Source: Propionibacteriaceae bacterium
Lineage (GTDB): Bacteria; Actinomycetota; Actinomycetes; Propionibacteriales; Propionibacteriaceae
DNA length: 49,136 nt
Direction: 5' to 3'
Assembly (NCBI GenBank): GCA_025965155.1
Contig: JAOPXN010000020.1
Coordinates: 1-49,136, forward strand
A model generated the notes under the pieces. That model ran no database searches. It was not told the DNA's origin and saw nothing but the letters and a program-made list of their open reading frames with translations. This document shows positions 43,565-49,136 of the stretch, piece after piece. The translations under genes were made by a program, and so were the position numbers. The number at the start of each line of letters is the position of its first letter. Position 1 is the stretch's first letter.

Positions 43565-44611
43565 ATGCGGTTCGGACGTACGGTTGGCATGCTGGCCGGC
43601 TCTCTCACACTCGCGCTGCTGGCTTCGGCCTGCGGAGGCTCCGACACAGCCGGGTCCGAGACGACCAGCGGTTCAGCTGAGAAGCCGACCCTGGTGCTCT
43701 ACAACGCCCAGCACGAGGAGCTGACCCAGGCTGTGGTCGACGGGTTCACACAGGAGTCCGGAATCAAGGTAGAGCTGCGCTCGGGTGAGGACCCCGAGCT
43801 TGCGAACCAGATCCTGGCCGAGGGTGACGCCTCCCCCGCCGATGTCTTCGTGACCGAGAACTCCCCATCCATGACACTGGTGGCCGGCAAGGGTGGCTTC
43901 GCCCCGGTTGACGCCGCCACCAAGGCGCAGGTCCCGGCGCAGTTCTCGGCGGCCGATGGCAGTTGGGTGGGCTGGGCCGCCCGGTCGACGGTGCTGGCGT
44001 ACAACCCCACTCAGCTTCAGCAGGCGCAGCTCCCCGCGTCCATCATGGAGCTGGCTGATCCCGCCTGGTCCGGCAAGATTGGAATCGCCGCTGCCGGCGC
44101 GGACTTCCAGGCCATCGTCAGCGCTGTTCTGCAGCTGAAGGGCGAAGCGGCGACCGCTGCCTGGCTCAAAGGCCTGAAGGCGAACGCCAAGATCTACCAG
44201 GGCAACAACGCAGCAATGAAGGCCGTCAACGCCGGCGAGATCCAGGCCGCGGTGATCTACCACTACTACTGGTACAAGGACCAGGCCGAGTCCGGCGAGA
44301 ACACCAAGAACGTGAAGCTGCTCTACTTCGGCGACAAGGACCCCGGAGCATTCGTCGGCGTCTCCGGCGCCGGTGTGGTGAAGAGCTCCGACCATCCGGC
44401 CGAGGCCCAGGCGCTGGTGAAGTATCTGACCAGCAAGGCTGGGCAGCAGATCGTGGCAGACTCGCAGGCTTTGGAGTACTCCCTGTCGACCGAGGTCCCC
44501 ACCAACCCGGCGCTGAAGCCGATGTCTGAGCTGGACCCGCCGGTTATCGATATCGCCCAGCTGAACGGACCCAAGGTCGTTGAGCTGATGACTCAGGCCG
44601 GTCTGCTCTGA
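43565..44611 (+). CDS. Iron ABC transporter substrate-binding lipoprotein
   Basis: A 348-residue periplasmic-type binding protein of the ferric-binding FbpA/FutA class. The signal ends LALLASACGG, a lipobox with the acylated Cys. The mature part opens TLVLYNAQHEELTQAVVDGFTQESGIKVELRSGED, the group's signature, then DVFVTENSP, an iron-site region with AAVIYHYYWYKDQ (adjacent Tyr residues that usually bind Fe3+) and VSGAGVVKSSDHPAEAQALVKYLTS. GAAAGG lies seven bases before ATG 43565. An IdeR-like box upstream supports iron. It is followed by a permease and an ATPase gene. Confidence 0.93.
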   Translation: MRFGRTVGMLAGSLTLALLASACGGSDTAGSETTSGSAEKPTLVLYNAQHEELTQAVVDGFTQESGIKVELRSGEDPELANQILAEGDASPADVFVTENSPSMTLVAGKGGFAPVDAATKAQVPAQFSAADGSWVGWAARSTVLAYNPTQLQQAQLPASIMELADPAWSGKIGIAAAGADFQAIVSAVLQLKGEAATAAWLKGLKANAKIYQGNNAAMKAVNAGEIQAAVIYHYYWYKDQAESGENTKNVKLLYFGDKDPGAFVGVSGAGVVKSSDHPAEAQALVKYLTSKAGQQIVADSQALEYSLSTEVPTNPALKPMSELDPPVIDIAQLNGPKVVELMTQAGLL

Positions 44612-44632
44612 TCGATCAGACCCACACCAGAC

Positions 44633-44660
44633 CCCCCGCCGACACCTTCGCCGGCGGGGG
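44633..44660 (+). terminator. Hairpin between binding-protein and permease genes
   Basis: CCCCCGCCG (44633-44641) and CGGCGGGGG (44652-44660) pair perfectly around a 10-base loop, 21 bp after the binding-protein stop. Hairpins here often lower expression of the downstream permease and ATPase compared with the binding protein. No U-run. Confidence 0.6.
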
Positions 44661-44739
44661 CGTCGGCGTCCTCTCGGACGCTATCGGCGACCCGCTTCCT
44701 TCGGAGGCGACCCGATCCCGACGTCACTATCCGGCAGCC

Positions 44740-46236
44740 TTGCTGATCATCTCCGTGCTACTCGCCGCCGTGGCACTGATCCCCCTGCTGTTCATCATCG
44801 GGTACACGATCGCCATTGGACCTGAGCAGGCCGCGGCTTTGATCTGGCGTCCGCGGATGGGCGAGTTGTTGTGGAACACCGTCCGGCTGGGGGTCGGCTG
44901 TATGGCGGTGTCCGCGGTGATCGGCACCGGAGCCGCGTGGCTGGTCGAGCGTTCGTCGCTGCCTGGCCGTCGGCTCTGGCACGTGCTGCTGGTCGCGCCG
45001 CTGGCCATCCCGGCTTTCGTCAACTCGTTTACCTGGATTTCCATCGTGCCCAGCGCAACCGGCTACTCCGGGGCGCTTCTGGTGGTCACTCTGTCGTACT
45101 TCCCGCTCGTGTATCTTCCTGCGGCTGCCGCTCTACGAGGGCTGGACCCAGTGCTGGAGGAGGCGGCTCGAGCGCTCGGCAACAACCGGCTGACGACCTT
45201 CTTCCGAGTGGTGGTTCCGCAGTTGCGGCCCGCCGTGCTCGGCGGTGTGCTTCTCGTCGGTCTGCACCTGCTGGCGGAGTTCGGTGCGCTACAGATGCTC
45301 CAGTACCCCACCTTCACTACGGCGATCTACGACCAGTACAAGAGCTCCTTCAACGGCCAGGCCGCGAACATGATCGCGGGTGTGCTGGTGCTCTGCTGCC
45401 TGGTGCTGCTGATGGGAGAGCTCCGGCTCCGCGGCAGCGCCCGCTACTCCCGACTCGGTCCAGGGAGCGCCAGGCCGGCCAGAAAGGTTCGCCTCGGGCT
45501 GGCCACCGCGCCGGTCGTGCTGGCCATGGCGGCGCTGGCCGTGCTCGCTGTCGGAGTTCCGCTGGCAAGTATTTGTTACTGGCTGATCACCGGCAGCTCC
45601 ACATCCTTTGATGCGGCGTCGCTGGTCTCGACAGCGACGTCGTCGATCGCCCTTGCCGCACTCGCGGCCGTGGCGACCACCGTGGCCACGGTGCCGGTGG
45701 CGTGGCTCTACACCCGCTTCCCCGGCCGCTGGGCCACCCTGATCGAGCGGAGCACCTACATCGGTAGTGCGCTTCCAGGAATCGTGGTGGCGCTGGCTCT
45801 GGTCACTGTCGCCATCCGGGGCGTGCCCGCGCTCTACCAGACAACAGCCATGCTGCTGGTGGCGTACGCCATCATGTTCCTGCCCCGGGCGATGGTGTCG
45901 GTCCGGGCCGGTTTGGCGCAGGCACCGCCGCTGCTGGAGGAGGTCTCGAGATCTCTCGGGAACGGTCGGTTGTCGACCATGCGTCGGGTCACCCTGCCGC
46001 TGATCGCCCCCGGACTGGGATCCGGGGCGGCGTTGGTCTTTCTGGCCGCGGTGACCGAGCTCACCGCCACCCTGTTGCTGGCGCCGATCGGCACCCAGAC
46101 GCTAGCGACGAGGTTCTGGTCACTGAGCGGCTCCGTCGCCTACGGCGCCGCAGCACCCTACGCCGCTTTGATGGTGCTGATCTCTGCGCCCGCGACTTAC
46201 CTGTTGACCCGTCAAGCCGGAAAGGAGCGGTCCTGA
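44740..46236 (+). CDS. Iron ABC transporter permease (fused double FbpB-type)
   Basis: A permease with two homologous halves and about 12 membrane helices, as in FbpB/SfuB. Each half has an ATPase-contact EAA loop: EEAARALGNNRLTTFFRVVVPQLRPA and EEVSRSLGNGRLSTMRRVTLPLIAPG. The only canonical start before the first helix is TTG 44740, giving 498 residues from LIISVLLAAVALIPLLFIIGYTI. However, the frame is open upstream to 44584 and encodes an Arg-rich, Pro-containing lead (RSRRHYPAA) just before the helix, typical of permease N-termini, yet has no ATG or GTG. A GGAGG at 44703-44707 has no in-frame start near it. The coding start is therefore uncertain. It overlaps the ATPase start by one base. 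Confidence 0.88.
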   Translation: MLIISVLLAAVALIPLLFIIGYTIAIGPEQAAALIWRPRMGELLWNTVRLGVGCMAVSAVIGTGAAWLVERSSLPGRRLWHVLLVAPLAIPAFVNSFTWISIVPSATGYSGALLVVTLSYFPLVYLPAAAALRGLDPVLEEAARALGNNRLTTFFRVVVPQLRPAVLGGVLLVGLHLLAEFGALQMLQYPTFTTAIYDQYKSSFNGQAANMIAGVLVLCCLVLLMGELRLRGSARYSRLGPGSARPARKVRLGLATAPVVLAMAALAVLAVGVPLASICYWLITGSSTSFDAASLVSTATSSIALAALAAVATTVATVPVAWLYTRFPGRWATLIERSTYIGSALPGIVVALALVTVAIRGVPALYQTTAMLLVAYAIMFLPRAMVSVRAGLAQAPPLLEEVSRSLGNGRLSTMRRVTLPLIAPGLGSGAALVFLAAVTELTATLLLAPIGTQTLATRFWSLSGSVAYGAAAPYAALMVLISAPATYLLTRQAGKERS

Positions 46237-47291
46237 TGACCTCCCTCATTGTCCGCGGCCTCAGCAAGTCCTACGGCAGCACCTCAGTGCTGCACGGTGT
46301 CGACCTGCTCGTACCCAACGGCAGCTTCACCGCGGTGCTAGGCCCGTCCGGCTGCGGTAAGACGACCCTGCTGCGCCTGATTGCCGGGTTCTCCGATCCC
46401 GATACCGGCACCATCGCCTTCGGCGACACCGTCGTCGCCGGACCGGCGCAGCGGGTCCCGCCGGAGCGCCGGCGCGTGGGCTACGTGCCCCAGGAAGGTG
46501 CACTGTTCCCGCACCTCACCGCGGCGGCGAACATCACCTTCGGCCTGCCGCGGGGCAAGCGCCGGCTCCGAAGCCGGGTCAATGAGCTGCTGGACCTGGT
46601 CGGGTTGGACGTGGCGGTGGCCGACCGATACCCGCACCAGCTGTCCGGCGGCCAGCAGCAGCGGATCGCCTTGGCTCGAGCGCTGGCACCCGAACCGGCG
46701 CTGGTGCTGCTCGACGAGCCCTTCTCGTCACTCGATGCGGCGCTGCGTGAGGGCACCCGCCGCGGTGTAGCTCAGGCGCTGCGTGCGTCCAAGTCCACTG
46801 CGGTGCTGGTCACGCACGACCAGGACGAGGCACTCTCCATGGCCGACCAGGTTGCCGTGATGCGGGACGGTCGGCTGGTTCAGTCTGACAAGCCCAGCGC
46901 GGTGTACGACCACCCGGCGGACGCCGACGTTGCACAGTTCCTCGGGGAGGCAGTGATCATCTCGGCGATGGTGTCGCACGGCTGGGCCGACGGGGCTTTG
47001 GGCCCGTTGCAGCTGAGCGCGCCCTGTGCTGACGGACCCGCTCAGCTTCTCGTCCGTCCGGAACAGATCCACCTCACCGCCGATGTGTCCGGTGCTGCCG
47101 GCGAGATCTCCGCCGAGGTGCTTGAGGTCTACTACTACGGCCACGACGCGGCAGTCCGAGCCAAGATCAATGGCGGTCCGGTCATCCTGTCGCGCACGGT
47201 GGGAGCGGCCCGGCCCGAGCCGGGAGCGGTCGTGCGGGTCAGCGTGCACGGACCAGCGACAGTGCTGCCGGGAGTCCCCGCAGGCGTCTGA
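46236..47291 (+). CDS. Iron ABC transporter ATPase (FbpC-like)
   Basis: A 351-residue importer ATPase. Walker A is GPSGCGKTT, the Q loop VGYVPQEGALFPHLT, the signature LSGGQQQR, Walker B LVLLDEPFSS and the switch His in VTHDQDEALSMAD. The C-terminal third is a TOBE-like beta-domain (LLVRPEQIHLTADV; VLEVYYYGHDAAVRAKI), as in FbpC and MalK relatives. AAAGGAG lies eight bases before ATG 46236, which overlaps the permease stop. It energises iron uptake with the two upstream products. Confidence 0.93.
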   Translation: MTSLIVRGLSKSYGSTSVLHGVDLLVPNGSFTAVLGPSGCGKTTLLRLIAGFSDPDTGTIAFGDTVVAGPAQRVPPERRRVGYVPQEGALFPHLTAAANITFGLPRGKRRLRSRVNELLDLVGLDVAVADRYPHQLSGGQQQRIALARALAPEPALVLLDEPFSSLDAALREGTRRGVAQALRASKSTAVLVTHDQDEALSMADQVAVMRDGRLVQSDKPSAVYDHPADADVAQFLGEAVIISAMVSHGWADGALGPLQLSAPCADGPAQLLVRPEQIHLTADVSGAAGEISAEVLEVYYYGHDAAVRAKINGGPVILSRTVGAARPEPGAVVRVSVHGPATVLPGVPAGV

Positions 47292-47351
47292 CCGACTACG
47301 GTGCCCGATGGCCGAGGCGGCTCGGAGATGGCAGCTTGGATAGTCGGATCA

Positions 47352-47386
47352 GCAGCCGGTAGCGAACATGATCTTGCCCCGGCTGC
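47352..47386. terminator. Inverted repeat after the iron operon
   Basis: GCAGCCGG (47352-47359) pairs with CCGGCTGC (47379-47386) around a 19-base loop, 60 bp past the ATPase stop and 15 bp beyond the convergent small gene. It may terminate both transcripts; weak because the loop is long and no U-run follows. Confidence 0.35.
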
Positions 47387-47401
47387 CGTCCCGTCTGCGG
47401 G

Positions 47402-47545
47402 TCAGCGACCCTTCTTCACCTTGTTCATCAGGTTCCTGATCTTGCGCTGGTTCTCGGGCTTGGACATCTCCTGACGTCCCCGATCCATCATCTGACGGCC
47501 CTTGGGGCTGTCGAGGAATGACTTCACCTTGCCGCTGAGGTTCAT
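47402..47545 (-). CDS. 47-aa basic helical protein
   Basis: A short gene from ATG 47545. The protein begins MNLSGKVKSFLDSPKGRQM and goes on with MDRGRQEMSKPENQRKIRN and LMNKVKKGR: amphipathic and strongly basic throughout. Small proteins of this style (SGKVxxFLxSPxGRxxxxxxR...KPENRRKIxxL) occur widely in actinobacteria next to unrelated genes, with no known role; nucleic-acid or membrane contact is possible. GAAGG lies ten bases upstream, acceptable. The longer frame up to 47653 has a non-family sequence and is not used. Confidence 0.72.
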   Translation of the reverse strand: MNLSGKVKSFLDSPKGRQMMDRGRQEMSKPENQRKIRNLMNKVKKGR

Positions 47546-47668
47546 GATGTGTCCGCCTTCTATCGGTGGGAGCCGCCAGCAGATGTGACCGCCGGCTGAG
47601 CCTTGAAGACCCAGCATAGGAGCCGCCTGGAGAGCACCGACGTTTCTCAGCAACTTTTCAGCGCAGTG

Positions 47669-48100
47669 CTACTGGTTGAAGTCCTCCGGCGAGAACTCCC
47701 GGTTCTGCACCAGGACAAGCCAGTTGCCCGAGTTGTCCCGCATCACAGCTTCCACCCCGTACGGCCGATCGGACGGTGGCTGGACGAACTCGACGCCCTC
47801 GGCTGTCAGCTTCTCATAGGTCGCTCGGCAGTCGTCGGTCCGCAGCCCGAACCCTCCCATCGACCCTTTGGCCAACGCCCGGCGGACGGCTTCAGCCATG
47901 TCCTCGTCCAGCGGCGGGCCCGGCAGCATCAACGTGACTTCGAGCTCCGGCTGAGCTGGATGCCCGATGGTGACCCACCGAAAGCCTTCACCCATGGTGA
48001 TGTCGACACGTTCCTCGAACCCAAGGTGTTCGACGTAGAACCGCTTCGCCTCGTCCTGATCTGTCACGTAGAGCGTGAAGAGGGAGATATTGGTGATCAT
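47669..48100 (-). CDS. VOC-superfamily (glyoxalase/dioxygenase-fold) protein
   Basis: A 143-residue protein with two beta-alpha-beta-beta-beta units. MITNISLFTLYVTDQDEAKRFYVEHLGFEERVD is the standard first unit, with VTIGHPAQPELEVTLML, FGLRTDDCRATYEKLTAEGVEFVQPP and AVMRDNSGNWLVLVQ forming the rest. The usual metal residues are partly present (Glu53 in the ELEV strand), the C-terminal Glu is not obvious. It may bind a small molecule or act in detoxification. ATG 48100 lies 9 bp after the AraC-like stop, with a weak ribosome site; the two are probably co-transcribed, and the regulator could respond to the same ligand. Confidence 0.88.
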   Translation of the reverse strand: MITNISLFTLYVTDQDEAKRFYVEHLGFEERVDITMGEGFRWVTIGHPAQPELEVTLMLPGPPLDEDMAEAVRRALAKGSMGGFGLRTDDCRATYEKLTAEGVEFVQPPSDRPYGVEAVMRDNSGNWLVLVQNREFSPEDFNQ

Positions 48101-48109
48101 GGTTTTAAC

Positions 48110-48628
48110 CTAGTCGGTCGGGTCGGCCGCCGGCTTCTCCGAAATTGCGGAGCTCGGGCGCCGGTCACTGAGGCCGTGCATGAAGATGTAGCAGCCCGGT
48201 ATGTGCGGCGCACCGGTCTCGGCCCAGCGCGCCTGGTAGGCCGACGGGGTGGACCCCACCAGCTCCTTGAACTTGGCGCTGAACGAGCCCACACTGCTGT
48301 ATCCGACCAGCATGCATATCTCGGTCACCGTGAGGTTGGTGGCCCGCAAAAGATCTTGGGCCCGCTCGATCCGTCGCTCAGCCAGGTACACGGCCGGCGT
48401 TGTGCCGTAGGTCTCGGCGAAGCACCGCAGGAAGTGGTACTTCGAGACCCCGGCGGCGGCCGCTAGCTGGTCCAGGTCCAACGGGTCGACGTAGTCTCTG
48501 TCGGCCAGGTCCTTGGCCCGGCGCAGATGCACCAGTAGGCCTTCGGGGACGCTACGCCTAGCCCGGCTCACTGCGGCCGGTCCCGTCGGCACCGCACCAG
48601 TCCTTGGGGCCCCGGCTGCCCCGCTCAA
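48110..48628 (-). CDS. AraC-family transcriptional regulator
   Basis: A 172-residue regulator consisting almost only of the AraC double-HTH domain: LRRAKDLADRDYVDPLDLDQLAAAAGVSKYHFLRCFAETYGTTPAVYLAERRIERAQDLL then LTVTEICMLVGYSSVGSFSAKFKELVGSTPSAYQ. There is no separate ligand-binding domain; the short C-terminal tail (GAPHIPGCYIFMHGLSDRR) might have a small role. The start at TTG 48628 overlaps the Ku stop by 4 nt (TTGA), which suggests translational coupling; a later GTG is possible. It is followed by the VOC protein gene. Confidence 0.88.
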   Translation of the reverse strand: MSGAAGAPRTGAVPTGPAAVSRARRSVPEGLLVHLRRAKDLADRDYVDPLDLDQLAAAAGVSKYHFLRCFAETYGTTPAVYLAERRIERAQDLLRATNLTVTEICMLVGYSSVGSFSAKFKELVGSTPSAYQARWAETGAPHIPGCYIFMHGLSDRRPSSAISEKPAADPTD

Positions 48629-49136
48629 CTCGCCTTCTTGGCCGGCGCCGACTTGGCACTGCTCTTCTTTGCTGTCGCTTTCTTGGCAGGGGCCTTCTTG
48701 GCAGGGGCCTTCTTGGCAGGGGTTTTCTTCTTTCCCGCCGGCTTCTCCGCATTGCCCTTCTGGCTGCTCTTCCTCGCGGCTGACTTCTTCTCGCTGCTCT
48801 TCCCGGACTGTGCGGACTGGCCTGTGCCGTGCCCGGCTCGCGACTGGCGACTACGCTCGACGCTGTCTCGCAGAGCGGCCATCAGGTCGATCACGTCGGC
48901 GCTGCTGTCGCCTCCGTCAGCGTCTTCGCCGAACGTCGCGGCGGTATCCAGTGAGTCGCCCTGCTTCAGCTTGGCCTCGATCAATGTCCTCAGCTGCTCC
49001 TGGTACTCGTCGCTGAAGTTCTTGGGTGCGAAGTCGGAGGCCATGTTCTCCACCAGAGACTGAGCCATGCCGATCTCCTGTTTGGAGACCTTGACGTCGG
49101 TGTCCAGGGACTTGAAGTCGGCTTCTCGCACCTCGT
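48625..49136 (-). CDS. ku: Ku protein, C-terminal part (5' cut by window)
   Basis: The frame is open to the window end and encodes the last 170 residues of a bacterial Ku, the DNA-end-binding homodimer of non-homologous end joining. It reads EVREADFKSL, then KQEIGMAQSLVENMASDFAPKNFSDEYQEQLRTLIEAKL, the conserved Ku C-terminal helix-strand element, then a linker and a long lysine/alanine tail with repeated PAKKAPAKKA and ATAKK units. Such Lys-rich tails occur in actinobacterial Ku proteins and help DNA binding. The beta-barrel core lies beyond the window. No LigD gene is in view. The stop overlaps the AraC-like start. Confidence 0.9.
   Translation of the reverse strand, partial: EVREADFKSLDTDVKVSKQEIGMAQSLVENMASDFAPKNFSDEYQEQLRTLIEAKLKQGDSLDTAATFGEDADGGDSSADVIDLMAALRDSVERSRQSRAGHGTGQSAQSGKSSEKKSAARKSSQKGNAEKPAGKKKTPAKKAPAKKAPAKKATAKKSSAKSAPAKKAS

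Overview
The window is high-GC DNA with short intergenic gaps, GTG/TTG starts, many 1-4 nt start/stop overlaps and U-poor hairpins at gene ends. The gene content points to an actinobacterium: a DUF222/HNH endonuclease tail, a fused OleBC protein, a Tad pilus locus without a secretin gene, a lysine-tailed Ku, a YtxH-like protein and an IdeR/DtxR-type iron box. A Propionibacteriales-like genus is my guess; nothing here fixes the taxon. No tRNA, rRNA, CRISPR array, insertion sequence or prophage gene was recognised.

Left part (1-19.8 kb): the end of an HNH endonuclease, a Cys-rich pentapeptide-repeat protein, a 57-aa membrane protein, a P-loop kinase, a GNAT acetyltransferase and a DUF2267 protein fused to a degenerate pterin-carbinolamine-dehydratase-like domain. 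A complete olefin operon follows on the minus strand (oleA-oleBC-oleD, each junction a 4-nt GTGA overlap). Thiolase-like OleA condenses two acyl-CoAs, OleD reduces the beta-keto acid, the OleC half closes a beta-lactone and the OleB half decarboxylates it to a long-chain alkene. Divergent from it is an APC-type permease. Then come an APH-like kinase facing a dual-specificity phosphatase, a PrmC-like methyltransferase, a secreted metallophosphoesterase, an SDR, a hemerythrin, a GH31 alpha-glucosidase and a YtxH-like protein.

Middle part (19.8-29.4 kb): a minus-strand operon of a Tat-exported multicopper oxidase, a type I signal peptidase and a CopD-like membrane protein; a lone receiver-domain protein divergent from a NarL-type response regulator and HisKA_3 sensor kinase pair; a PhnB-like protein; a 26-aa membrane peptide; a CPA1-type Na+/H+ antiporter; and a TetR regulator.

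Right part (29.7-49.1 kb): a compact Tad/Flp pilus locus with two tandem Flp pilins, TadE, a TadG-like protein, CpaB, CpaE, CpaF, TadB, TadC and an A24 prepilin peptidase. These would make, energise and assemble a type IVc pilus. Next are an atypical GH13 enzyme, a secreted TAP-type serine hydrolase, a DksA/TraR zinc-finger protein overlapping a DUF72 protein, an iron ABC importer behind an IdeR-like box, a 47-aa basic protein, and a minus-strand unit in which the NHEJ protein Ku (cut by the window edge) overlaps an AraC regulator followed by a glyoxalase-fold protein.

The points most worth following up are the fused OleBC with a 30-bp tandem repeat, the MCO-signal peptidase-CopD operon, the lone receiver, the DUF2267-PCD fusion lacking a catalytic His, the ABC permease without a canonical start, two related CTAG-centred palindromes, and several large perfect inverted repeats.
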